Positions 33,216 to 45,747 of a stretch of DNA of 64,000 bases are shown in pieces. Below the pieces are notes generated by a model that saw only the letters and a list, made by a program, of their open reading frames with translations, made no database searches and was not told the DNA's origin. Position 1 is the first letter of the stretch. Every line of letters starts with the position of its first letter. The position numbers and the translations under genes were made by a program. Location: the NCBI GenBank assembly GCA_012064415.1, contig SSNU01000005.1, positions 94,706 through 158,705 on the forward strand, written 5' to 3'. The stretch is from Gyrodactylus bullatarudis. Lineage: Eukaryota; Platyhelminthes; Monogenea; Gyrodactylidea; Gyrodactylidae.

Positions 33216-36200
33216 TAACCTTGATGCACTTAATGAAACCAAAAAAATTTCTCAGATTTAAATCTATACAATTTTAGGACGTTTTTTTACGGAACTTTGA
33301 GCTCAAAACTTTTATTGATTCGAAATTGGATTGAGTGGTTAAAAAACAAGTAAACCTAATTTGCGAAACATTATCTGAGTATAAACCTCATGATCATTTT
33401 TACTGCTTGAAAATTATTGAATTTTCGATCTATCAAGGTAACAATCGGGTTCCTTTTATTATTTTGACTGCCCTCTTACTTTTAAACCAATAAAAACTTT
33501 GAGCTCAAAGTTTGGCGCCAAATCAAATTTTGTTCTTAATCTCACACCAAACTAGCTTTTTATCAAAATTCAAATCTTTTCTTTCATAACATTTCTTCTT
33601 GGGATTACGATTATTTTTACTGAAGGGTTGCTAGAGTTATCTGATCTATCATGTAAGGGATTATGATTAAACACAGTGTGTACATGGCTTATACATCATA
33701 TCAGAATACAGGGTTTAGTGTAAATCACTTGGGCAATGAAATTTCTCCCAATATGTAATCCTGAAAACCCCTCTTTTATCATCCCAATAATATTATTATT
33801 TTTAATTGAATTGTTAAGGCCAGGAAAATTATGAGAGCTGAATGGGTTATGGGTAAGGTTACACGTATCATCATGATATTCTGGACGGAATATATCCCGT
33901 AATAATAATGATAATCTGAATGATTCATGCAAAACTTTTGATTTGATTCTTTTTATGATTTACAAATGTAATTTCCTATTTGTTGAATGTTTCTTCTTAC
34001 AGTTCGTTCAACAAAGTTCAAAATCTAATCATCCTTGTTACAGTTGGAAGCAATTTAAATGTCAGCCTGGTTATATTCCCTGTTGATTGCGAATCATTCT
34101 AATGGATGCAACTTGAAGTTTTTATAAATCTGAAGATTTTAGAGATTAACAAGTTTTTACCTCCAACTTTAGAATGCTATTTATTGCATACATTAGGCTA
34201 GGTTGAAATTTCTTCTTCTCTAAACAACTCAAAAGAGTACTAAATTTTCTGATAAAATTTAGTATTCAGATCATGTTTTACATATTTTTAAAACGTGAAA
34301 ATCATCGTCCATTGCCCACAATATCCCACAGAAACGATAAAAAAACGAAATTCCTCATGAAAATCCTCTTGATGATAAGTTTACTGTTTTTGAAGATAAA
34401 ACTTGAGAAATTCATTAAATGGTCAAGATATTCCGGGCTAAGATATGAAGTTAGAACCAAACGAAAAATAATATTCTTGGCGTAAGAAAAGAATATCGTC
34501 CAAATTAATTTTCGAACTGTAATTTTAAGGTCTTATGAAGACGATATTATGCCTGCATCTTAGAAAATTTCAAAAAAACTACTCCTAGTTGATAATGTAA
34601 GGAAAAAAAAAGAAATTCCTAAGAGGGCGTCACCATTTTCAAAATAAAATTTGAGTTACAATACCTTGAATTCTTTGAAAACCTGGAAAGTTTTTTTTCA
34701 AGAAAATAACAACGATTTTTCCTTGTCATTTAGTCTCTGAAATAACTTAAAGTTTAAAAGTATTATTTTTTTATTATCTGATCTAACTCTAAATGAATTA
34801 TCTCGAGGTGGGAGAGGTATGATGTACTTTTTCAGACTCTTTACATGGAGAGGTATTCATGCTAGGTCTACCCCACACACCAAAAGTTACTTTTATACCA
34901 TGAAGGATATATTGAAAACACATTTGTACATTTGTATTTAAATAAACCTTTTTCTATGGCAAAGAATGAAATTTCAACAAAAACACACAAATATTTCAAA
35001 TAACATCTTCGAAATTGATTTTGGCTCAAGGCAAAATTTGAAAAAAAAATTACATAAATCTCATGACAACTAATGTAATTGTAAACAGACTCAAAAATAC
35101 TCTTGGAGAAATTAAAAATTTCAAGAGAATTCATAGAATGAGCTTAGTCTGTGGAAAAATAATTAAATAAATAAGTAGTTTCCTTCTTATCTATAGTTAT
35201 AATTGAGCAGAAATTCTACTTTCTTCTATCAAACCTATTCAGATCCTCGTAAATTTATTCGAAAAAGAAACTTTCGATTTCGTTGATTCATGCCAAGAGA
35301 AAATCGTCGAGATTCCTGATTGGTTGAAAAGGGCTAACTCCAAATCAAAGTTCACTCTTTAAAAACTAAATCTTTAACGTCGATAAGGTGAGCGAGATGC
35401 CAAAATCATAGTGCTTCGATCATCTTAAATCATGTTAGCCCAGATAGATAAAGATTGATCAATTACTCATCAAAACACAACAGGTAGTGCTTTAGTGCCA
35501 TGTTTAATTTATTCACAATTTGCAATAGTTAAAAGATCAAAGAGAAACAAATAGGTCACTGATCGATTTGTGTGTCAGTAAACATGGTAAAGTATAAACC
35601 TTTATCAACAGTTTCTACGGTTTAAATAAAACTAAACAGTTTAGTAACAAGATCTGTTGAAAAAAATATCCCATTGCTTTACGATTGCAGAACATTTCCC
35701 TTGAAGATCAATGTTATCATATTCGTTATCAGTTTTTATACATGAACCATAAAACTCAAAATATCGTCAAGAGAACACAAATACTTTATTATACTAGAAC
35801 CAGTGCACTTTTTAATCGTGTTATCTGCTTAGTTGTGTATTAAGATCTAATTCTTATATTAGTCAACTTCATTCTATAAGGAATGATCTCAAAAATATTA
35901 ACGGACCAAATTATTGAACTAAGTGGGTTGAAATATGAAAAATTAAAATTAGAAGATGATGATTTTTACAAAATTATCAAGTAAAATGATCAATTAATCG
36001 AATATGTTAAAGTTTTTTGAAATCTGCCTAGATCATGTGACCCACTTTAACAATATGATTTAGAAAAATAAAAAAAATCAATTTTTAAGAAAATTATGGC
36101 AAGTAGCGTCAAATTCCTATTTTTCGAACTTTGCATATTGGTTTTTAGGATCAAAATAAAACAGGAAAACTGATTATCAACATTAAACTTGAGATAAATT

Positions 36201-36956
36201 TGTAATTTTTCAGGGTTCTTGAACCATTAAGATTTTAAGTTGGGAAAATGATCAAAATTCCTACTTGATTTCTTTTTCTGATCGTGATCCTGGAAATCAA
36301 CTTTTAATCGCTCTCTCACTTTGAAATCAATCTAGTATGAAAGAATTTGTTCTAAAACAGTTGGGCGTGAAATCAAATGTATTTGTAAAAAATATCTTCA
36401 TAATGCGCTCTCTTGAAATAAAGTGAAAATTCTTCGTACTGATTTAATTTATCATGTTTTCAATCAGTAAACTACTATACCAGAATATAAACTTGTTAAA
36501 AGTTAAAAGAAATCTTATAGTATTTTGTCCAACAACAAAGAATTCCACATTCAGCATTGAACTAATGACTAATCTTTCTTTTACATATAGAAATGAAAAA
36601 TTTATTAAAAAAAGCCAGTTTTCTCTACTCACATAGAGAGGTGACTTGTTGAAAAGCTGTACACTGTCTTGTCTAATAATTTCTCAATTTACTCTGCTCA
36701 CTTGAGAAAGTAGAAAAAACACCTGTCTAGTTTTTTGCTTTTATTAACAAATTAACGTTTTGAGCAATTTTGTTAATACAAATGCCTAGAGAAAAGAATT
36801 TAGACCTTTAATTCAAGTTGAGGACATACTTTTTTATCATGAGGGACTGAAATAAACATCTGCCCGTTGTCTGTTTTTTTTTCATTTAGTTTAATTCAGA
36901 TTCGAGTCTTGTTTTTAGAGTCAGAGTGAAAAAAAGTTTATTACTAAAGCTACAGT

Positions 36957-38160
36957 TGACATGAAGATGAGAATTTACCATTTGAAAAATAGTATTCAAA
37001 ATACTGTATTTTTACGAAAAAATCAACCTAGATGACGTATACGAGCTCCAATCCAATTGAAACAAAAAGAGGTCTAGTGAGAAGTGAATTCCTGAAAATT
37101 CACCGTATAGTCTCAACAAACCTTCAGGAAGAGGAACGAAAAAAGGTCTTCAAAAAATTTGAATCATGGGGTTACTCAAAAGAGTTCATCCGAAAACATG
37201 CCCGGATCAAAGAGAAAGACAAAATAGCAGAGGAAACTAAGCCCAAACACCTGCTGCTACAACTACCGTTCAAAGGATGTTACCATTTCTATCCTAAAGA
37301 ATAAACTCTCCAAGCTTACAACAGAAACCTTCCCAGGATACAAAGTACGTCTGCTGCCGAAAACAACCAAATTGCTCAATGACCGCAACAAGGATCCGGT
37401 CAGATGGCTCAACAGAAAAGGTGTGGTTTATGAGTTCAAATGTTCCTGCAGGCAATCCTATATTGGCATGACAATAAGACCAATTTCAGCAAGGATCAAA
37501 GAGCATCTCAACCCTAGTAACGACGGCTCATCTATCCAAGAACATATCCGGCAAACTAATCACTCTGCAGGATTTGAAAACTTCAAGATAAGATACACCG
37601 CGGACCCAAAGCTAAACAAATTCCGCACACAGAAGATCTTAGAAATCGCAGAGGCAAAATTAGTGAATGAAAAGCTACCTTCTCTCTGTGCACAGAAAAT
37701 ACTGGGCAGGAAGTTGGGCTTCACCGACGTTGAGTTCCACAAGGCGTCCAAGATGATAAAAAAGTCTTAAAGATGACCATGAAAGACGATGCCAACCCTC
37801 CTAACCAATAAAGAAACTTGGACTCGAGTTCGGTCAGTACAATTCCAATCTCAACATCAGTTGATAATTCACCTGCCGAAAACGAACCAATTTTCACTTC
37901 AATCCAAAAATACCCTATAAGAGAATCTGAAAACGATGGCCCAGACTCTAGATTGAACATAACACAAACCTCAACATTAGTTGATAATGATTCTCCTTCT
38001 AGTTGTGAAACCCCCATCGAAGCAATCTCTAACAGTTTTCATCGATTTGGAAGAGTTTGATACTTTGGATCAACAAATAATTCGAATACGCCTGAAGAAG
38101 TTTACAAAAATTCGTCATTACTGAGGGATATCGAGAAATCCTCATCATGTCAACTAGCTT
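36957..38160 (+). mobile_element. 5'-truncated Penelope-like element with inverted termini
   Basis: The interior encodes the end of a PLE polyprotein (37032-37770) and a variable tail. The left border carries GTTGACATGAAGATGAGAAT, and the right border carries its inverse (CCTCATCATGTCAACTAG near 38137-38155). The 3' tail at 38055-38100 shares GATACTTTGGATCAACA and following sequence with the foldback repeats at 20.4, 31.2 and 43.4 kb. The RT catalytic core is absent, and sequence begins in the RT thumb region. The frameshift in the coding part and the truncation show it is dead. It lies antisense in the 39-kb receptor intron. Confidence 0.75.
37032..37770 (+). pseudogene. Penelope-like RT thumb and GIY-YIG endonuclease, frameshifted
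   Basis: Two frames join near 37274-37284. The first (37032 to about 37275) gives SSNPIETKRGLVRSEFLKI and FESWGYSKEFI, typical of the segment between RT and endonuclease in PLEs, ending at LPFKG. The second continues VTISILKNKLSKL and then the GIY-YIG nuclease. In that nuclease GVVYEFKC is the GIY-like strand, CSCRQSYIG the YIG strand, ARIKEHL carries the catalytic Arg, and an Ile-Ala-Glu-Ala stretch supplies the likely metal-binding Glu. Cys-x-Cys and His residues (EHIRQTNH) fit the PLE-type zinc-binding variant. A single indel breaks the frame; it is described here and not repaired. A Ser/Asp-rich ORF follows at 37818-38060, with two similar TSVDN/STLVDN motifs. Confidence 0.85.
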
Positions 38161-38741
38161 CACATCTGAGTAGACTTCAAAGTACAAACTATTCAATAGA
38201 GGGTGACTTTATAGTTGTCGCCAATAAACTCTCATTTTTACAATGGAGATGCCAATCTCTAAACTTTTCCTTATTGATTACATTTTTTTTTCTACAAATA
38301 ATCTGTACATGAATGTTTTTGTATAGTTCATGAAATGTAAGATAAACAATGATACACCAAGTAGTATCATAGAGTTGAAAAATGCGCATTTAATCGACTT
38401 TTATTGTTAGAATTAATAAAACTTATTCTATGCAAACGTAAATGTTATCGTGTTTAATTATACAGTACAATTAAGTTAGTAAAGATAACATAATCTGTAT
38501 TTGTAATATTGATCCTGCTTTTGATTTTTAAAGTCAACGAATCATTGGAAAGTTGGTCATATGAAATTTTTGAATCGTCCTCTGATAGCTTGTCTAGAAA
38601 GCGATTCAACAGGCAAACTTTCACCAATTTAAAAACAATCGAAAAATAATTTACTTTTCCATTTTTCAAACTTGAGTTGGAATATTTTGTTTATTTAGAA
38701 ATCGAACCAATAGATAAAGAAACCGGCCTCCACTTTTTTTG

Positions 38742-38870
38742 TAGTAACTTTTCTGAATGACAAAGAGACTAAAGGGCTTTTTAATATGTCATCGATAAAA
38801 AGACCAACACGATTCAAAGTAAACTTGGAGAGAAATAAGAGGGGGCAATGTTGTTCTCTAATTTAACCAA
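38742..38870 (+). repeat. dispersed repeat family C, copy 2
   Basis: Second copy of the repeat at 8488-8603, in the same orientation. It carries a short insertion (TCATCGATAAAAAGACC area) relative to copy 1. Confidence 0.65.
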
Positions 38871-40430
38871 GAAACCAATAATCATTATTAAATTTCTGCA
38901 ATAACTGTGAATTTAAATTGATCTCAGATCAAAAAATAAGAATTAGACTTTTACACGATAATGGAGTGTTTCTCAATAAAATAGTCAATTCATTGAAGTT
39001 TGCTATCCAACCTTGAAGATTGAATTTTTGAAATTTGTTTCGTTTACTCTACAATAACTAGGGCCTCAAAAAAGTATTATTTGGTCTATTTTTACTCTAG
39101 ACAAAGGACTGGCTGATTTGCAATAATCTGAAGAAAAAATCTGTCCATCTTATCCCAATTTAAAGTTAGCTGGTACTATTTCTGCACTAAATTGCACTTT
39201 TTAGTACTATTTTTCCGAATTAAGTCTCGGAGTATAGTATTCTTCAACTAGTAAACGACCAATCAAAATTTTTGATGAATGGGTAACTAGATTCCTAAGC
39301 CAGCAGTATTTTGTAAGCTGATAGCACGTCAAAAATTATTCCATAGAATTAAAAATTTAAACTATAAGGATTATTTTGTAAAAAAATTGTAAGAATTTAC
39401 TGTGAAGTACTAATTTTTACTCAGAATCTCTTAAATTTTCTTCAAAGTACTCTTTTCACTTTATGAGATACTATTTTTTATTTTATTTGGTGCTATTTTT
39501 GAGGCCCTAATAATAACTACGAGACCCTGGATGGATGCTTGGGCTGTTATTTTAAACGAGTTTTGTAGTGGATAAATTTCAATATCACGCTCTTCCCTCC
39601 AGAGATCTTATCTCGACTGAATCTTGAAAAAGAATTAACTTTATCATAAAACATGCATTCTGATAAAATGACGGGTAAAAAGCACATGAATTATTCCTTA
39701 GGGAGTTTAAATACTCTTATAGATAGATAAACTTTCCAAAAACCAGGAATAAATTATCCATTAGCGGTTTTTCCAACCAACTCCAGACAACTCTTCTCTC
39801 CCAAAGATGAATTTATTCTAAATAAATGATGATTTGATACACACTAATAATGCTCAAATAGAGATTTTGAATCCTCTTTTTGAGAAAAAAAATGATGGTT
39901 TCTCAATAAAAATTCCAACTTTTGTTTCTTAAAACTGTATCTGATGATTTCAAAAGGGCGAAATTAACAATAGTTTTCAAAAAAATCAAAGAATATCTAA
40001 AACTGTGTGTTTATTTAATGAGAATAGTGAATTATCATCTTGATATCAACATGGAACAAAATTATTTACCAGATTTTCTAAAGGGGTATTTGCAAAATTG
40101 AATTCTCAGGCATTGAAATTTGTAGAAATGGTTACAGTTGTAGACCAATGTGGTTACTTTTTCACATTGAATTTGAAGATCTCGAAAATTCAATTCACTT
40201 TTTGGTTCATTCTTCAAGAATTCAGGATATTTTAAATTGATTCAGAAAATTAACTTGATAAAAATAAATATCATTCAGTACAGTGCGGACTAATTATGAC
40301 TGCAATTATTAAGTTTCAACATAGTAAAATGTGACCAAAATGCAATAAGGACAGAGAGGATAACTCGCCTCGTCATGTGTGAAATTGACTGTATTAAAAA
40401 TTTTTTATTACAAAGTGAATTTAATTTTAG

Positions 40431-40576
40431 GACTCCTCAAATCCAAATTAACCAAAATTTTATTTTGGCCTAACACCGAAGCTATATCTGTAAATACCCG
40501 TTATCTAAATAATCGACCAAGGGAGGTTATCACAGTAAAGAACCACACATATTATGACATTAGAAAAGTAAAATGA
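40431..40576 (+). CDS. candidate exon, unrecognised protein fragment
   Basis: Begins after an acceptor-like TTAATTTTAG and stays open for 47 codons to TGA, giving a fragment with WPNTEAISVNTRYLNNRPRE and VKNHTYYDIRKVK. The wording is more protein-like than most ORFs in the region, and G+C is locally higher. It resembles transposon or retroelement C-termini only in a general way. There is no upstream partner exon and no poly(A) signal nearby. Confidence 0.25.
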
Positions 40577-40820
40577 AAGAATTTATCACGCAATTTGCAT
40601 ACAGTCTTTTCAGCAGTCTGTTTTAATATTTAATTTTTTGATAACAAATTAAATTTATAATTTCCCCTTATAATCAGAATCTCCTCACACACAGGATATA
40701 TCTAATGTACTATTAAATTTTTTTTACTCTCTAAAACAGTGAGAGTAGTTCTCAAAAACCATTCATAACCCCTCCCCTTAGAAACTTTTGGATGGAGAAA
40801 ATTAACAGAGTTATTTATTA

Positions 40821-41033
40821 TTATTTTTGCTTTATTTTAATGCTAATTAGACGAGATAAATTTACATAGGAAACCGTAGTTTTATTTCTTGTAGAATCAG
40901 TGTCGTCGACTCCCTTTTTTCTAAGGAATGTAGATTTTAATCTGGACATTTCTTTTACAAAACGTTCAAAATACATTCTTAGAATAAAACCATTCATTTT
41001 TGAACACGGGCCAAGAACTTTCAATGAATTCTG
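40821..41033 (-). CDS. candidate terminal exon on minus strand
   Basis: Follows a good acceptor (TCATTTCTTGTAG) and is open in phase 0 for 70 codons plus a stop. It encodes a basic protein end with MYFERFVKEMSRLKSTFLRK, an acidic GVDDTDS patch and the terminus IKIKQK. AATAAA lies right after the stop (40819-40814). It could be the last exon of a gene nested in the receptor intron on the same strand, perhaps starting at 57104, but that first exon ends in phase 1 and would read another frame (about 22 codons) here. Identity is unknown. Confidence 0.28.
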   Translation of the reverse strand, partial: QNSLKVLGPCSKMNGFILRMYFERFVKEMSRLKSTFLRKKGVDDTDSTRNKTTVSYVNLSRLISIKIKQK

Positions 41034-42834
41034 CTACAAGAAATGACATTGAAATTTTGTATTAATTAGTTTGAAATTAATGTACTTACTTTCTCTTGTT
41101 AAAAAAAAGGAAATTTAGGAAATATTTTTTCCTACCTTCCTGCTTTTTCTGTACTTGTTATGAAAGGGGTTGTCTTTTACTTCTCAGTAAAGTTCAAGTC
41201 AAACTTGTTGTTTTCTACCGTTGTTTCTTTACATATAGGGATGATATTACTTGTAATCATCATCATCATTAGAATTATACAATAATTACAAGTAATCATC
41301 AGTTGAAGGTTGCATTGTATTGTAATACAGTATTTAGAGTGAAAGAAAAATAGAATAGCAAATTATCAGAGAAGGAGAAGGAGGAAAGGGTACACGTAGA
41401 AAAATATTCTCTGAGTGTTGGTATAATGATATATGTACTTTGTACTTGATAGGGTTTGTCAGACATTTTACTGTCATGTTTCATTTCTAGGCTTGATTAG
41501 TGAGCTTGTACTTTAAGGAAATTTTTCAAGATCAAGTTGGAAATTCATAGATCAAGTGAAAATCCATATCTAAAAATAGTCCAGTAGTTTTGGCTAGCAA
41601 ATTATCCATAAAAAACTAATCTAAATTTCAATGACCCAATCGAAAACTTTGTCATTTCCTAGCTTAATGAGAAAAAGGTAAAAATCAATCTCCATTGAAT
41701 AGGGTTACAGTTCTATAGTAGATCAGACAAGCTCTAAGAAAACTCTGAGAGAATAAAAAAATTCTTTTTCTTGCAACGCCCTTGAGACATTTCTGAAGGA
41801 ATATGTTTGATACTTTTATGATAGAAAATCTTATTACTTTGGATGAGTGAAAGTGAAATATAAGCCAAATTCTCTTAATTTACATTGAATTAATAAATAG
41901 TCTGCAATATTATAAACAATAAAAAAACGCCTAGACTTTGATTTTCACCTTGCTCTTTTTTGCTACTCATGACAAAAACAGTCTCAAAGAAAAGTTAGAA
42001 TTCTCTGTGAGTTCAAGGCGTGTAAACATACAGATATTAATGAAGGTTTACAACAGAAAAGTTTACGTAAGAATCTCGCGAAAAAATACATGAAAATGCT
42101 ATAAAAGTCGTAGTGTTTTCTTTCGCCTAGTAGGCCTAATTAAGCACTTCCTCTTCTCTTGGTCTGTATGACTTTTTTGGTGTCTGGCTTTTTTTCCTAT
42201 CCTATGGAACATAAACACACTGTTGCTACAGATGAATAGAAAAAAAACATTGAAGTCAATAAAAATGATAGTTTGTTATGCTGAAGGCTTTTTTGCCCAG
42301 AAAATAAACATAACATATGAGTCAATATTTGAATTTACATAGTATATATATTATGAGGCTCGAGAAAAACTTTATAGGCATTGTAGAAGTTCGTTTTAAT
42401 GAGACAACTGACAACAAACAGGAAGTTACTTAGCATACGTGATTATGGTTATTATAAAGAAAACTATTATAAAACTAAGCTTCTGGAAATTCCTGTAAAA
42501 ACGGTTTTAAATAAAAAGGCTTATATTTTTGATAATAGATAATTTGTTTATATAAGCTCACATTTCGAATTCTTCAAAGTCTTTGGAATATAACAAATCA
42601 TCTTGTGCAAGTAAAGAACGATTAATATCTCAATAGATCAGTACCTATCTGATAAAGGGATTAATTTTCAACCATTTTTGATAAATTATTTCCATTTTTA
42701 AGAGATTGAACAACAATAAGGTCTCAAAACTGTAGCTGATTGAACGACTGATTTTTTTGATATTTAACTTCTATATTGGCTTATCAGAAATGATATTGTC
42801 AAAGGAAAAATATCAAGCATTATATATGTTACAA

Positions 42835-43040
42835 TCAATGTGGAAACTCCCCTCAGTGTATACACTGACCGTCAGTGTGTACACTGATGACCAAAACTAT
42901 CAATGTGTACACTGAGTTTGCACTTTGAGGGTCATAACCGTCATTTTATACACTGATCGTCAATGTGGAAACTCGAGCGTACACATTAATCGTCAGTGTG
43001 TACACTGATTTTGTGTGAATACATCAATGTGGAAACTAAT
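42835..43040. repeat. cluster of 16-bp palindromes (TCAGTGTRTACACTGA)
   Basis: At least four units close to the perfect palindrome TCAGTGTATACACTGA occur (around 42856, 42872, 42899 and 42991), with degraded units between them. ATCAATGTGGAAACT occurs at both outer edges and also near 42959. The spacing is irregular (about 16-50 bp), so this is not a simple tandem satellite. It is not coding. Confidence 0.75.
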
Positions 43041-43397
43041 CTATTTCTCACCTAGAAAAAGATTTTAAGATAGAATACTTAACTATTAATTAAATTATGG
43101 AATATAACCATTATTTATTAATGCATGGTACCTAAAGTGACACAAAACATTATCCCCTCGACATTTGCATCACTTGCTTTTATAGCCTGTTAAGCATTCG
43201 CATCGAAGCATACCATAATATCTGCTGTTTGATCCTAATTTCACTTCAGATCTTATATCGCATATGTCGCTGATATAAGAATTCCCCCAGAATACTCAAC
43301 TGGCCTCTCGAAAATAAGCTTTATATTTTACTCCAACTATAGTTTCTATCTAGTAAAGACTAAAGAGGTCTTTGTGAGTGATGAAATCGATCAAATT

Positions 43398-43753
43398 TGA
43401 AGAGTCTTAAACTTTGAGTTGAAAATTTTTGTTGATTTCAAGGTCTGAGAGGAATCAAACGTTACTTTTCATGATCATCATTAGACAAAGAAAATATTTA
43501 CTCTCATTCATTTTTTTGGAAAAATCCCACCATTTACGTGTAAAAGTCCACTTCTTATTTTTCGATCATTTTTACTGCTTGGAAATTGATAAACTAGGGT
43601 GATCCAAGATACGTAAATGGTGTGTTTTTTTCCAAAAAAATGAATGAGAGTAAATATTTTGTTTGTCCAATGATGATCATGAAAAGTAACGTTTGATTCT
43701 TCTCAGACCTTGAAATCAACAAAAATTTTCAACTCAAAGTTTAAAAATCTTCA
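43398..43753. repeat. foldback element with about 142-bp arms (PLE-tail family)
   Basis: Arms 43398-43539 and 43611-43753 are inverted with high identity, for example ACTTTGAGTTGAAAATTTTT and its inverse. A roughly 71-bp loop separates them. The arms share CATCATTAGACAAAGAAAAT and the preceding TTTTTGTTGATTTC region with the family at 20.4 and 31.2 kb, so it is likely another derivative of the PLE tail. The high arm identity suggests a recent or gene-converted copy. Confidence 0.75.
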
Positions 43754-45360
43754 TACATATCAACAAGCTGATTTGTAACTTTTCAAACTGCCAAAAAAAC
43801 AAACCGCAGATCAAGGAATGGTTATAAAATTTTGAGGTACACTACGATGAAAATGAGATAATTTTGATGAGTTTTTCAAAAGAGAACAAGACTCACCCGG
43901 TACACAGACTTGTTTATTTATGAAACAAATAGGTTGTCATACTTTATCAAACTTTATAGAGGATGATCATTTATAAACATCATCTATAGAAGAGGAAACA
44001 TATCATTTCGGGTTGTAATAATACCAGCAATTTATCATATCATGACAAATACATAGTGATAATATACATATATAGTAATAATATACATAGAGGTCTACTG
44101 CTCAACGGTTAGAAAATCATCACAAGCAAGACAAGACATATATTTTCAAGAGTAATAATTATCAAAAGATTAATAATTTTGGCATGGGGAAAAGTCCCCA
44201 GAAGTGAACATTTCTTTAAATTCTTTCGATACTTTTTAGACTAAAATCTAACTCAAAATTAACAATTCGTCTCCCATTGTTACACCAGTGACAACACATT
44301 CTCTAGCGATAATTTGAACTGAAAGATACCTTTACTCACATTACGTAGTTACTTAAAGGGTAGTTTTTTTGAAAATCGATCCAATGAGACCTTTCTACCG
44401 TAAAACAATAGCTGTTGATTTCAGATATGCAAACGCCTTCTCATAGTTAAGAAGATACCTAGTTTTAGAACAGAAAAATGTCAATTTTAACCTCGATAAT
44501 CTTTAAAATGAAAAGTCGGCTTTTCTAAAAAGAATTCAGTGTAATTTCGTGTGACGTAACAAAAGTAATTTGGGACATGAAGGGTTAGCAGATTTAAAAT
44601 CTAATTCATAAATTCTTTTCTTTAGCATTGTGAATGTCGAAAATAGAGCTGTATTCCCTTCTTGGCAGCATAATAAAAGTACTCAGATTTTGATCACTCA
44701 AAGCTGCTTATGTAAACTTTAAAGTGTTTGTTTTAACAAGGAAATATTCAGGAAGAAAGTTTTGTGATAGGTGTTGATTGAGTGGTCCTCATATTGTATT
44801 GTTTAGTTGTTGCCTATAAGAATTAACAATCAGTAAATTGGGTAAAGTTTCTATAATGTTCAATCCAAAAGGAAGTTGATTCAGGTCAGATTAAGGAGGG
44901 AAAATATTCTCATTTGAATGCAAAATAAGAGAGAGTTCTATGAATCATTCAAAAGATTTGTTCCACAAGATGGTGTGATTGATGTTGTACACGACGAGAT
45001 GTGTTGTTTGGATCTACATACAGCTCCATCAGCGTTTTCATATGTAATTCATATTTTTATCGAATTGTAATTAAAATATAATTTGAGTCATGATGAATGA
45101 TATGTGTATTTCATTGGATCTCTTCATCGAATCATTAAGTCAAGCCTCTCTGAGCTGTACTTTTTAATGCCTCTAATCATTAGAATCTGATATGCGAAGA
45201 AATTTTAAGATATTGAGCGATTTGACAAAAATTGAAATCAAAGAAATTTTTTCGTTTATCTCATATCTGAAGCATTAAAAATCTTAACTCAAAGAAATTT
45301 GGTGGAATGATTTTGGAATATTTAAAGAATTAATTCCAAAAGTAGCCCCAAATTGGGAAT

Positions 45361-45747
45361 AATCCTAAAACTAGCCCCATTCTAGAAATTTTTTTTCAGA
45401 TTTAGCCCCAAATTTTTCCAGAATTAACCCCATCGTAATTCAGTTCATCGAATTCTGAACATTTGAACTTTTTTGAAATATTAATATTCATTGTTTATCA
45501 TCTCTATTAACAATTAATTTTCAAAAGCCTTGTATTGAATTTGAATGGGGTTAAAATCCTTTTGAGTTCATTTGATTTAACTTTACATAACGATAGACGA
45601 ATGACTCTTAAATGAAGTTAGGTATAGTATTTCAAAAAAGTTAAAATTTTCAAAATTCGATGAACTGAATTACGATGGGGTTAATTCTGGAAAAATTTGG
45701 GGCTAAATCTGAGAAAAAATTTCTAGAATGGGGCTAGTTTTGGAATT
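45361..45747. repeat. foldback/MITE-like element with about 120-bp arms
   Basis: Arms 45361-45480 and 45626-45747 are inverted copies. A recurrent TAGCCCC or GGGGCTA motif occurs two or three times per arm. The centre of about 145 bp is unique and contains another GGGGTTAA. The ends AATCCTAAAACTAGCCCC and its inverse could be MITE termini, but the exact edges and a target duplication are not clear. It is unrelated in sequence to the PLE-tail foldbacks. Confidence 0.7.

Noticed and set aside
42835..43040. CRISPR array
   Set aside because: Units are palindromes at irregular spacing with no constant repeat-spacer length, in eukaryotic DNA.
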